Assembly (NCBI GenBank): GCA_910587925.1
Contig: CAJUOC010000030.1
Coordinates: 1 to 33,142 of the forward strand
Origin: an uncultured Muribaculaceae bacterium
GTDB lineage: Bacteria; Bacteroidota; Bacteroidia; Bacteroidales; Muribaculaceae
DNA length: 33,142 nt
Direction of reading: 5' to 3'
Made by a program: the position numbers and the translations under genes. The notes beneath the pieces are model-generated. The model saw nothing but the letters and a program-made list of their open reading frames with translations. It searched no databases and was not told the DNA's origin. Below are positions 16,383 to 24,477 of this stretch, piece after piece; position 1 is the stretch's first letter; the number at the start of each line of letters is the position of its first letter.

Positions 16383-19250
16383 TTACTTCTTGACGGCGCG
16401 ACGGCGGTCGGTGAGGTAAGCCACGGGCGAGGCCACGTAGATGGTGGCCAGGGTGCCGATCACCACGCCCCAGATCATTGCGAAGGTAAACGAGCGGATG
16501 GCGTCACCACCGAGGATGAAAATGCACAGCAGTACCAGCAGGGTCGAGCTCGAGGTCATCACGGTACGGCCCAGGGTCTGATTGATGGAGGCATTGATGG
16601 TGGTGAAGAAGTCCTGCTTGGGATAGAGGCCGACATTCTCGCGCACACGGTCAAATACCACCACGGTATCATTGATTTGATAACCGATTACGGTAAGGAT
16701 GGCCGCGATAAACGTCTGGTCGATCTCCATGGCGAAGGGCAGTATGCCATAGAAGAGGCTGTAGAAGCCGATGATGGCAAAGGCGGTGAAGGCCACGGCT
16801 GCCAGTGCGCCCACGGAGAAGGCGACGTTGCGGAAGCGGAGCAGGATGTAGAGGAACATTGCCAGCATGGCGATGGCCACGGCGATATAAGCGGCGGTGC
16901 GCATGTCGTTGGCCACGGTCGGGCCCACTTTCTGCGAGCTTACGATGCCCTGGCTGGCGTCGGTGGTCGAGAACTCGGCAGCGCTCATGCCGTCGCGCAG
17001 ATAGGGCTTGAGGGCGGTGAAGAGCTTGTCGTTGATTTCCTTCTCGGTACCGGCGTTTTCGTCGTTGATCTTGTAGTTGGTGGAGATACGCACCTGATTG
17101 GAGCTCTCGATGGTGATTACCGATACAGATGCGCCTTCAAACTCGGGAGCGAGAGCCTGCTGGAGCTCGGTGGTGCTCACCGGCTGCTCAAACTTGACCA
17201 CATAGTTGCGGCCGCCCGAGAAGTCGATACCCTGGTTGAGGCCGCGGGCAAAGAGCGAGATTACCACGATGACGGCGAAGATACCCACGATGCTGAAGCT
17301 GATCTTGCGGGCGCCCAGGAAGTTGTAGTTGGCATTCTGGAAGAGCTTGCTCGACAGCGAGGTCGAGAAGGTCTGCTTCTCAAAGCCCTTGCTCTTGGCA
17401 AACCATGTGAAGAAGAGGCGGCTCAGATATACTGCGGTGAAGAAGGAGCATACGAGGCCGATAATCAGCGTGGTGGCAAAGCCCTTGATGGGACCTGTAC
17501 CGAAGAGCAGCAGGATGATGCCGGTGATGATCGAGGTGAGGTTGGAGTCGAAGATGGCCGAGAAGGCGTTGGAGTAACCGTCGGCCAGGGCGGTGCGTAC
17601 ATTCTTGCCTGCGCGGAGCTCCTCCTTGGTACGCTCGAAGATAAGCACGTTGGCGTCGACGGCCATACCGAGCGACAGCACGATACCGGCGATACCCGAC
17701 ATGGTGAGCACGGCCTGGAAGGAGGCCAGGATACCCATGGTGAAGAAGAGGTTGCAGATAAGGCAGATATTGGCTACCAGACCGGGCACGAAGCCGTAGA
17801 AGGCACACATGAATATCATCAGAAGCACCAGGGCCACGATGAAGGAGATGAAGCCGGCCTCGATAGCCTGCTGGCCGAGCGACGGACCGATGACCATGTC
17901 GGAGATGATGTGCACCTTGGCGTCCATCTTACCCGACTTGAGCACGTTGGAGAGGTCTTTTGCCTCGTCGAGGTCAAAGTCGCCGGTAATCGAGGACTGG
18001 CCGCCCTCGATGGCCTGGTTGACGTTGGGAGCGGAGTATACCTGGTCGTCGAGCACGATGGCTACCTGGCGGCCTACATTGGCGCCGGTCACACGTGCCC
18101 AGGCGCGGGCGCCCTCGGCGTTCATGCGCATCGACACTTCATTGCCGCGCAGGGGATCGTAGTTGGACGAAGCGTCGCTCACGGCCTTGCCGTCGAGGGC
18201 GGGCTTGCCGCCGGGGGCGCGCAGGGCGTAGAGAGCGTAGCCGAAGTTGTGCTCGGTGCCGTCGGCGGCAGTCTGCACGAAAGGCTTCACGCTCCAGCGG
18301 AGCTTGAGGTCGCTGGGGAGGATGCTGCGGGCCGCGGGAGTGGCGAGCAGGGCATCGATCTGAGCCATGGCGCGGGCGTCGGGGGCATAGCCCACGGTGG
18401 CGCCGTAGCCGGGCTGCTGAGCCAGAGCCATGAGGGGAGCTGCATTGAGGGTGGTATCAGCGGCGAGGCGGCTGATTACCTGGCCCATAGCGCCCTGGAG
18501 GTCGGTGGCAGTGTAGGTCTCGTAAAACTCGAGGTTGGCCGAGCGCTGGAGCAGGTCGCGCACGCGCTCGTGGTCTTTCACGCCGGGAAGCTCAAGGAGT
18601 ATCTGGCCGTCTTTGCCCTGAAGCACCTGGATGTTGGGCGATACCACGCCAAACTGGTCGATACGGTTGCGGAGCACGTTGGTGGCCGAGTTGTCGACAC
18701 GGTCCTTGACCTCGCTCTTGAGCTTGGCGCGCACAGCGTCGTCGCCTGCGCCCGAGGGTACGAGGCCCTGGAAGATGACGGAGAAGTCGGCCTGAGGCTT
18801 GCGCTGGCGGTACTCCTGTACAAATGTGCCCACGAAATCGTCGGTATTGTGCTCGAGCACCTGACGGTTGGCAGCCGCGATGGCCGACTCAAATACGGAG
18901 TCGGTGTCGCCGCTCTTCATGGAGCGGAGCATGTCGGGCATGTCGACCTGCAGGATTACGTTCATGCCGCCCTTGAGGTCGAGGCCGAGGCCCACGCCCC
19001 ACTTGCGTACGTCGTTGAGCGTATAGCCCAGGTACACGGGCTCCTGTCCGAGCGAGTCCATGTAGTGCTTGTAGGCCTGGTTGTAGGCGGCGTCGTCGTT
19101 GTCGCCCGATGCTGCTATGGCATAGGTCTTTGCCTCACTCTCGTGCTTCGACGATACGAATGTAAACGAGAGGTAGAACAGGCACACCAATACCAAGAAA
19201 ATAGCGATAACACCGGCTACGATGCTGCCCAGATTTCCTTTGCTTTGCAT
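16383..19250 (-). CDS. secDF: Fused SecD-SecF protein-export membrane protein
   Basis: 955 residues, the SecD and SecF subunits in one chain as is usual in Bacteroidota. It works with SecYEG in the inner membrane, using proton motive force to help exported proteins leave the translocon on the periplasmic side. Visible order: the first membrane helix (IVAGVIAIFLVLVCLFYLSF, about 10-29); the SecD motif GLGLDLKGGMNVILQVD near 89-105; periplasmic P1; the SecD helix bundle with GMAVDANVLIFERTKEELRAG; then the SecF half starting near 640 with FSIVGIFAVIVVISL, the GIDFSGGRNYVVKFEQP motif, and the last helices with GYQINDTVVVFDRVREN. The protein ends at LTDRRRAVKK. It has its own -7 box and converges on the upstream + run. 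Confidence 0.97.
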   Translation of the reverse strand: MQSKGNLGSIVAGVIAIFLVLVCLFYLSFTFVSSKHESEAKTYAIAASGDNDDAAYNQAYKHYMDSLGQEPVYLGYTLNDVRKWGVGLGLDLKGGMNVILQVDMPDMLRSMKSGDTDSVFESAIAAANRQVLEHNTDDFVGTFVQEYRQRKPQADFSVIFQGLVPSGAGDDAVRAKLKSEVKDRVDNSATNVLRNRIDQFGVVSPNIQVLQGKDGQILLELPGVKDHERVRDLLQRSANLEFYETYTATDLQGAMGQVISRLAADTTLNAAPLMALAQQPGYGATVGYAPDARAMAQIDALLATPAARSILPSDLKLRWSVKPFVQTAADGTEHNFGYALYALRAPGGKPALDGKAVSDASSNYDPLRGNEVSMRMNAEGARAWARVTGANVGRQVAIVLDDQVYSAPNVNQAIEGGQSSITGDFDLDEAKDLSNVLKSGKMDAKVHIISDMVIGPSLGQQAIEAGFISFIVALVLLMIFMCAFYGFVPGLVANICLICNLFFTMGILASFQAVLTMSGIAGIVLSLGMAVDANVLIFERTKEELRAGKNVRTALADGYSNAFSAIFDSNLTSIITGIILLLFGTGPIKGFATTLIIGLVCSFFTAVYLSRLFFTWFAKSKGFEKQTFSTSLSSKLFQNANYNFLGARKISFSIVGIFAVIVVISLFARGLNQGIDFSGGRNYVVKFEQPVSTTELQQALAPEFEGASVSVITIESSNQVRISTNYKINDENAGTEKEINDKLFTALKPYLRDGMSAAEFSTTDASQGIVSSQKVGPTVANDMRTAAYIAVAIAMLAMFLYILLRFRNVAFSVGALAAVAFTAFAIIGFYSLFYGILPFAMEIDQTFIAAILTVIGYQINDTVVVFDRVRENVGLYPKQDFFTTINASINQTLGRTVMTSSSTLLVLLCIFILGGDAIRSFTFAMIWGVVIGTLATIYVASPVAYLTDRRRAVKK

Positions 19251-19305
19251 GTGTTGGTTATATGGTTTAAATGGTTAAAAAATTCCTTGTATAAATTTCG
19301 GCTCG

Positions 19306-19313
19306 CAAATATA
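19306..19313 (-). promoter_or_regulatory. -7 box of the secDF promoter
   Basis: On the minus strand TATATTTG (complement of 19306-19313) matches TAnnTTTG. The -33 position has only T-rich sequence. The predicted start near 19300 leaves a leader of about 50 nt before the ATG at 19250. Confidence 0.65.
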
Positions 19314-19366
19314 CTAAATTATTTGTATAAAACGGCCTCGCCACGCGCTAAATTACGCGACACCGC

Positions 19367-20134
19367 TCACTTTTGGCGGCCGTAGAGGCCGTGGAATACC
19401 AGCCCGACGAGCAGAGCGCCGCCGAGGATGTTGCCCACGGTGGCCCACAGGATATTGGAGATGGCGGCGGCGGCGCTCACCTCGGCGCCGGCGAGCATAC
19501 CGCAGGGGATGAAAAACATATTGGCGATGGAGTGCTCATATCCGAGCACGACGAATGCGCCGACGGGTATCCAGCAGGCGAGTGCTTTCTGCCCCAGGGT
19601 CTGCGCGGGCACGGCCAGCCACACGGCCAGGCACACACACCAGTTGGCCGCTATGCCGCGCAGCAGTATCTGCGCCGGGGGCAGCGATGTCTTGGCGCTG
19701 GCGATGCCGGCCACGGCGTCGTGATAGGGGGCGATGTCTGTAAGGCCGGCGCCGAGCACAAAGACCAGCACGAATGCCAGCGCGCCGACGAGATTGCCCA
19801 GCCACACCAGTGTCCAGTTGCGGGCCACGGCTCCGAGACCATAGCTGCGGCGCATCAGGGCGGGCATGAGCACGGCGTTGTTGCCCGTGAAGAGCTCGCC
19901 GCCGAGGGTCACTATCAGAAACAGCCCGACGGGGAATGCCAGGCCGCTGAGCAGGCGTTGGATGCCGGGGTTGGCAGCGGTGATGGCGGGCATGCCGTAG
20001 CCCAGAAATACCGAGAGCAGGCCGCCGAGCGACACAAATGCGCCGGCCATCACGGCCTGCGCCAGCAGCAGCCCGGCGGGTTTTGCGGCCTTGGCCCGGC
20101 CGACAGACAGCATAAGGTCTATTGTTTTCTGCAT
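19367..20134 (-). CDS. Formate/nitrite transporter (FNT) family channel
   Basis: 255 residues with about six membrane helices. FNT pentamers move formate, nitrite or hydrosulfide across the inner membrane. Family marks: LGGELFTGNNAVL with FTGN at 82-85 (the omega-loop region), the repeat-related AANWCVCLAVWL (N164, W165), and GYEHSIANMFFIPCGML with the conserved pore histidine H201. Which ion it carries cannot be told from the sequence; formate would fit a fermentative gut anaerobe. It stands apart, 116 bp from secDF and preceded by a 140-bp gap filled by an unusual 10-bp repeat array that must include its promoter region. No clear TAnnTTTG box is seen there. Confidence 0.93.
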   Translation of the reverse strand: MQKTIDLMLSVGRAKAAKPAGLLLAQAVMAGAFVSLGGLLSVFLGYGMPAITAANPGIQRLLSGLAFPVGLFLIVTLGGELFTGNNAVLMPALMRRSYGLGAVARNWTLVWLGNLVGALAFVLVFVLGAGLTDIAPYHDAVAGIASAKTSLPPAQILLRGIAANWCVCLAVWLAVPAQTLGQKALACWIPVGAFVVLGYEHSIANMFFIPCGMLAGAEVSAAAAISNILWATVGNILGGALLVGLVFHGLYGRQK

Positions 20135-20158
20135 GGGTGTGGTAAATGATTGGGATTG

Positions 20159-20268
20159 CTTGATAAATCATGATGCGACATGATGAAACATGTTGCATCA
20201 TGATGTAATAATGTTTAATCACTATAAAACATGATGTATCATGATATACCATGACGCATCATGATTGG
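20159..20268. repeat. Array of CATG-starting decamers with exact 10-bp period
   Basis: CATG begins at 20169, 20179, 20189, 20199 and again at 20230, 20240, 20250, 20260: two blocks of four at exactly 10-bp steps, separated by 31 bp. Most units read CATGAT followed by four variable bases; CTTGATAAAT at 20159 is one more degenerate unit and TAATGTTTAA at 20209 another. The eight CATG words are placed symmetrically about 20216. The array fills the gap between the dGTPase stop (20274) and the FNT start (20134). It may be an operator array with sites on one helical face, or a decamer minisatellite. Confidence 0.85.
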
Positions 20269-20273
20269 CGCGG

Positions 20274-21620
20274 TCACGACTCCAGGCGCAGCGAGAAGCC
20301 GTTGAGGCGCCGGTAGAGGTCGAGGGCATATACGTCGGTCATGGCGCTCACGTGGTCGAGCACGGCCTGCACGCGGCCGTAGAGGCTGTCGGCGCGCACG
20401 TCGTACTGCTCGGGCACCTTGGAGAGGAGCAGGCGAGAGTAGTTGAGGTCGGGATGGAGCACGGCGTCGATGAGCTTCTCGAGCAGGAATGTGATGATGC
20501 GGTTGCCGGCCAGCTCGATATCGACCACGTCGCCGGCGCAGTATATCTTGCTCCACGACAGGTCGTTGCAGGCGGCAAAACCGGCACGCTCGCGCTCGGG
20601 AATGTGGTCGAGCAGCGAGCCGGTCATGCGGCCGGCGAGGATGTCGTCCTCGGCGTCGATGAAGGCGCGGGCGCAGGCATCGACGAGGATGCCGACCACA
20701 CACGAGCGCATGTAGGCGACTTTCTCATTGGGGTCGGCCACGCGCGACATCACCGCGCACATATGGTCGCGCCGGTCGGGGTCGAAGTAGCTCAGCAGGG
20801 CGTCGGTCACCTCGGCGGTGGTGAGGATGCGCAGCTTGTGGGCGTCCTCGATGTCCATCACCTCGTAGCAGATATCGTCGGCGGCCTCCACTATATATAC
20901 GAGCGGATGGCGGGCGTAGCGCACGGGCTCGCCGGGCGCCGACAGGCGCAACATCCCCAGCTCGGCGGCGACTTTCTCGAAGTCGGCCACTTCGGTGGTG
21001 AAAAATCCAAATTTGTTTTTGGTGGCAAGCATCGACTCAAAGGGATACTTGACGATGGAGGCCAGCATGGAGTAGGTCATGGCGAAGCCGCCGGGGCGCC
21101 GGCCGTTGAACTGATGTGTGAGCACGCGGAATGCGTTGGCGTTGCCCTCGAAGTGTACCAGGTCGGCCCACTGGCGCGATGCGAGGCTGTCGCGCAGGCT
21201 GCGGCCGGCGCCCTCGCTGAAAAAGGTGGAGATGGCCTTCTCGCCCGAGTGGCCGAATGGCGGATTGCCCAGGTCGTGGGCCAGGCAGGCGGCCGACACT
21301 ATGTCGCCGAGATGGTTGAGCGGCTCGGCCTCGGGGCTGCCGGCATAGCGGCGGCGCAGCTCGCCGGAGATGCTGTCGGCGAGCGACTTGCCCACACTCG
21401 ACACCTCAAGCGAGTGGGTGAGGCGGTTGTGCACAAAGATGGCGCCGGGGAGCGGAAACACCTGGGTCTTGTTTTGCAGGCGGCGAAATGGCGACGAGAA
21501 TACCAGCCGGTCGTAGTCGCGGCGGAAGTCGGTGCGCGAGCCGCGGCGGTCGGGCTCGTGGAAATCTTCGAGGCCAAAGCGCTTGTCGCTTATGAGCCGT
21601 TGCCATTGCATTTTTTCCAT
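20274..21620 (-). CDS. dgt: Deoxyguanosinetriphosphate triphosphohydrolase-like HD protein (dGTPase)
   Basis: 448 residues from the ATG at 21620 (MEKMQWQRLIS); the ATG at 21611 (MQWQRLIS) is equally possible, while the longer frame from 21674 runs into the upstream hairpin and is unlikely. dGTPases cut dGTP (or other dNTPs) to the nucleoside and triphosphate, controlling dNTP pools and sometimes limiting phage. HD-domain residues are visible: H64 and H69 in VHNRLTHS, the H115-D116 pair in ACLAHDLGNPPFGH, then H124. FRRLQNKTQVF near 45-55 is typical of the family. The substrate is inferred. The gene lies 90 bp after the PpiD-like gene and may be read from its transcript through a hairpin at 21641-21680, since no -7 box is seen in the gap. 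Confidence 0.92.
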   Translation of the reverse strand: MEKMQWQRLISDKRFGLEDFHEPDRRGSRTDFRRDYDRLVFSSPFRRLQNKTQVFPLPGAIFVHNRLTHSLEVSSVGKSLADSISGELRRRYAGSPEAEPLNHLGDIVSAACLAHDLGNPPFGHSGEKAISTFFSEGAGRSLRDSLASRQWADLVHFEGNANAFRVLTHQFNGRRPGGFAMTYSMLASIVKYPFESMLATKNKFGFFTTEVADFEKVAAELGMLRLSAPGEPVRYARHPLVYIVEAADDICYEVMDIEDAHKLRILTTAEVTDALLSYFDPDRRDHMCAVMSRVADPNEKVAYMRSCVVGILVDACARAFIDAEDDILAGRMTGSLLDHIPERERAGFAACNDLSWSKIYCAGDVVDIELAGNRIITFLLEKLIDAVLHPDLNYSRLLLSKVPEQYDVRADSLYGRVQAVLDHVSAMTDVYALDLYRRLNGFSLRLES

Positions 21621-21640
21621 AGGGTAGGGGAGATATTGTG

Positions 21641-21680
21641 AGGAAGGTGCACCAAATGCTGTGATTTGACGCACCTTCCT
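21641..21680 (-). terminator. Hairpin between the PpiD-like gene and dgt
   Basis: AGGAAGGTGC at 21641-21650 pairs with GCACCTTCCT at 21671-21680, and the stem continues inward through ACCAAAT/GTTTAGT-type pairs including G-T pairs, to about 17 bp with a 6-nt loop. It lies 31 bp after the upstream stop and 21 bp before the dgt ATG. No T-run follows on the minus strand, so it could be a partial terminator or an mRNA processing/stability element. Confidence 0.6.
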
Positions 21681-21710
21681 TATATGGGGCTGTACGGGGG
21701 GGGAGCGGTA

Positions 21711-23831
21711 TTACTCGCCGAAGTCCTGTACGAAGTTGAGGCTGTTGTTCTTGACGCTCTCCTTGCCCAGGAGCATGGGCAGCATGGTCTCCATGCGCTG
21801 CAGGCGGTAGGAGCCTACGCCCATCGAGCGGTTGAACTGGTTGGTGTACTCCTCCATCGAGAAGTCGCGGCCCGAGTTGTCGTCGCCGGTCACCACAAAT
21901 ACCACCACGCCGGTGTTGCCCTGCACGGGGCCGGTCACCTTGCCCTGCTCGGCAGCGGCTACCTTACCGGCTACGGCGCTCTCACCGAAGCCGATGGAGG
22001 CGAGCATGGGCGAGTTAAACATGGCGTCGCCCGTCTGGGGCTCGGTGCCCATGAGTTTGGCGTAGCCTGCCACGTCGGTAGCCTTGCCTGCATACTTGTC
22101 GATGAGTATCTGAGCCTTACGGTTGTTGATGGCTTTGGCGCGGATCTGGTCGGCGATGATGTCGGCGTTGTAGGGGAGGTAATCACCGTCGTAGATACCC
22201 TTGACGGCGAGGGTGAGCAGATAGGTCTGCTTGTTGTCCTGGAATACGGGCATCACCTGACCTTTCTTGGCGTCCATGACCCACTTGACGGCCTGGCGCG
22301 AGTCGGCCATGTTGCCCACATGGGGAGCCGATGCGCTCACCACACCGCTGCGCAGCATGTAGCCGGCTTTCTCGGCATTGGCGGCGAAGTCGGCGGCAGA
22401 GGAGTTGGAGCTTACAAAGGTGTGGAGGTCACCCGAGAGCTTGGAGAGGGTCTCCTGCGAGGGGTCGATGGTGTACTCTATCAGCGCCAGCTCGTAGTAG
22501 GGCACGGCGGAGTGGCGGCGGTTGACGCGGTAAAGGGTCGACACGGGCTGGCCCTGGATGGTGTCGGTGATGATGAATGCCTGGCCGGGGGTAGCCTCGG
22601 TGAGCGAGCGCTTGAGGTCGGCGGGCACGGCGGTGCCGGCGAGCGAGGTCCACACGCTGTCCTGACCCTGGATGGTCTGCTCGTCGACGATGTCGGCATA
22701 TTTCTCGCCGCCGTTGATGCGGGCGAGCACGGTGTCGAGCGAGCCGCGGTCGGCGCGGGCCATCATGGTGAGGTTGATGGAGTCAATCTCATTGGTCACG
22801 GCCATGAGCTTGGCCAGGGTATACTGGTCGGCGGAGCTGCTGATGATGGCGGCCTGGCCTACCTTGGCGGTGTCGACAAATGCCTTGAGGCGGTTGTCGG
22901 TAATCTGCGAGCGGGTGGCGGAGTTGGTCGATACGACAAACTTGCTGTCGGCGCTCACGGCGGCGGTGCCTTCCTGGCTGTTGAGGGCGAGGAGAGCGTT
23001 CTCGACGGCCTGCTGGCCTGCGAGGCGGTCGGCCTGCGAAGGCTCTATGCGTACCATAATATAATCGATGGAGCGCACGGGCTCGTCGAGACGGTACATC
23101 TCGCGATCCTGCTCCCAGGCCTCGCGCAGGTCGGCCTCGTCGAGCTTGGCCTCATCGTCGGGGATGGTGGTGTAGTCCTGGGTGGCGTAGGAGATGTGGC
23201 GGGTGAGGGCGTTGTCTTCGTAGAGGCGGCGTGCGTCGAGCTCGTTGGCGGTAAAGAGCTTGCCCACGAGGCGGCCAAACTTCTGCTGAAGCATCACTTC
23301 CTCGATGGCCTGCTCCTGCTGGGCCCACATCTGCTTAATCTGGTCGCCGGCCTCGGCGGGCAGACCGTACTTCTGCGGGTTTTTCATCGCGTCGAACACT
23401 GCGGCGCCCGAGGGAGCGGGCAGGCCGAGCTGCTGCGAGAGCATACCGATAAACTGCTGTGCGGCGGGGTGGGGCACGGCGCCGGTCATAGCCTCGGAAA
23501 TCTCTTTGTCGGTCACGACGATGCCGAGGTCATCGTATTCCTGCTGCATCATCTTCTCGAAGAGGAGCTGAGCAATTACCTGCTGGGCGAGCTCGTCGTT
23601 GTCGGGAGCCTGACGGCCCTGCTGCTGCTGTTGCTCGCTCAGGGCGTTCATGCGTGCCTGGTATTCATGATAGTCGACCTTGGCACTGCCGGCGCTGGCC
23701 ACTGTCGTGCCGGAGCCGAAGTAGGTCTGTCCCGAGGTGAGGAAATCGCCGAGGATGAAAGCAAGCAGCGCCACGATGATGATGACGAAGAGCAGCACCG
23801 ACTTGCTTCGGATTTTTTCAAGAGTTGCCAT
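21711..23831 (-). CDS. PpiD/SurA-like periplasmic peptidyl-prolyl isomerase/chaperone, membrane-anchored
   Basis: 706 residues, as usual for Bacteroidota PpiD-like proteins. MATLEKIRSKSVLLFVIIIVALLAFILGDF gives a short cytoplasmic N-terminus and one membrane helix (about 12-28). A SurA-N/PpiD-N type region follows (SAKVDYHEYQARMNAL, DNDELAQQVIAQLLFEKMMQQEYDDLGIVVTDKEISEAM). Parvulin-like segments appear later (DTVLARINGGEKYADIVDEQT ... PGQAFIITDTIQGQPVSTLYRV, roughly 340-430), but they look divergent, so chaperone activity is safer to claim than isomerase activity. It should help proteins emerging from SecYEG/SecDF fold in the periplasm, which fits the neighbourhood of secDF. It has its own -7 box. 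Confidence 0.88.
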   Translation of the reverse strand: MATLEKIRSKSVLLFVIIIVALLAFILGDFLTSGQTYFGSGTTVASAGSAKVDYHEYQARMNALSEQQQQQGRQAPDNDELAQQVIAQLLFEKMMQQEYDDLGIVVTDKEISEAMTGAVPHPAAQQFIGMLSQQLGLPAPSGAAVFDAMKNPQKYGLPAEAGDQIKQMWAQQEQAIEEVMLQQKFGRLVGKLFTANELDARRLYEDNALTRHISYATQDYTTIPDDEAKLDEADLREAWEQDREMYRLDEPVRSIDYIMVRIEPSQADRLAGQQAVENALLALNSQEGTAAVSADSKFVVSTNSATRSQITDNRLKAFVDTAKVGQAAIISSSADQYTLAKLMAVTNEIDSINLTMMARADRGSLDTVLARINGGEKYADIVDEQTIQGQDSVWTSLAGTAVPADLKRSLTEATPGQAFIITDTIQGQPVSTLYRVNRRHSAVPYYELALIEYTIDPSQETLSKLSGDLHTFVSSNSSAADFAANAEKAGYMLRSGVVSASAPHVGNMADSRQAVKWVMDAKKGQVMPVFQDNKQTYLLTLAVKGIYDGDYLPYNADIIADQIRAKAINNRKAQILIDKYAGKATDVAGYAKLMGTEPQTGDAMFNSPMLASIGFGESAVAGKVAAAEQGKVTGPVQGNTGVVVFVVTGDDNSGRDFSMEEYTNQFNRSMGVGSYRLQRMETMLPMLLGKESVKNNSLNFVQDFGE

Positions 23832-23881
23832 TGAGTATATTAGCGTTTAAGATTATTTCCAACTTTTGTGCATTAAGCGCA

Positions 23882-23889
23882 CAAAGATA
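23882..23889 (-). promoter_or_regulatory. -7 box for the PpiD-like gene
   Basis: TATCTTTG on the minus strand (complement of 23882-23889) fits TAnnTTTG. The -33 region is only T-rich. The expected start near 23876 leaves a leader of about 45 nt. The rest of 23890-24024, between this box and the dtd stop, shows no gene and no convincing terminator. Confidence 0.7.
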
Positions 23890-24024
23890 GCGTTTTCCCC
23901 GGAAAAATAAAAATTATTGCCACAATCGCTTGCCACCGGGCGGGATTTTCCATTTTTTATCGCGGGGTATGTGTGGTATGCTGAGGCTTTGCGCAGGCGT
24001 CGGGGATGGGGTAGGGTGGGGGAG

Positions 24025-24477
24025 TCACTCGCGCAGGCGGGAGTCGATGATGATGGTGACGGGGCCGGAGGCTGTCATGGCGATAGACATGTCGGCGCCG
24101 AAGCGACCGCGCTCGACCGGGCGGCCGATGAGCCGGGCGACCTCGGCCATGTACAGCTCGTACAGCTCGGTGGCGAGCTCGTGGCCGGCGGCGCGTATGT
24201 AGCTCGGACGGTTGCCGCGGCGAGTGGAGGCGGTGAGGGTAAACTGACTCACGGCGAGCACGCCGCCGCCGGTGTCGACGACAGAGCGATTCATCACGCC
24301 GGCCTCGTCGTCGAAGATGCGCAGACCGGCTGTCTTGGCGGCGAGCCAGCGCGCGTCGTCGGGGGTGTCGCCATGCTCCACGCCGACGAGCACGAGCATA
24401 CCGGCGCCGACGGCGCCGGTGATTTCGTCGCCGACTCGCACGGCAGCTTCACTCACCCGTTGTATTACTATCCTCAT
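24025..24477 (-). CDS. dtd: D-aminoacyl-tRNA deacylase
   Basis: 150 residues, the standard DTD length. DTD removes D-amino acids (and glycine from tRNA-Ala) mischarged on tRNA, acting as a homodimer in the cytoplasm. The N-terminus MRIVIQRVSEAAVRV and the active-site SQFTL at 77-81 are canonical. The second motif, usually N-x-G-P-x-T, reads A136-S-G-P-V-T141: the Gly-Pro that inserts into the partner active site is kept but the Asn is Ala. The gene starts inside the end of uvrC with a 29-bp overlap, so it is probably coupled to it, and it is last in the cluster ybeY-mnmG-apt-uvrC-dtd. Confidence 0.94.
   Translation of the reverse strand: MRIVIQRVSEAAVRVGDEITGAVGAGMLVLVGVEHGDTPDDARWLAAKTAGLRIFDDEAGVMNRSVVDTGGGVLAVSQFTLTASTRRGNRPSYIRAAGHELATELYELYMAEVARLIGRPVERGRFGADMSIAMTASGPVTIIIDSRLRE

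Noticed and set aside
16362..19385. Open frame of 1007 codons on the + strand antisense to secDF
   Set aside because: It is the mirror of a clear secDF gene; composition is rich in G, H, V, E and D with no fold or motif. GC-rich codon use removes stop codons from antisense frames here.
20159..20268. CRISPR-like array
   Set aside because: Repeats are 10 bp with no spacers of 30 bp and no cas gene; the period fits helical phasing or a minisatellite.
21666..23834. 722-codon + strand frame antisense to the PpiD-like gene
   Set aside because: Shadow frame; the minus-strand protein has a membrane anchor and family features and a promoter.
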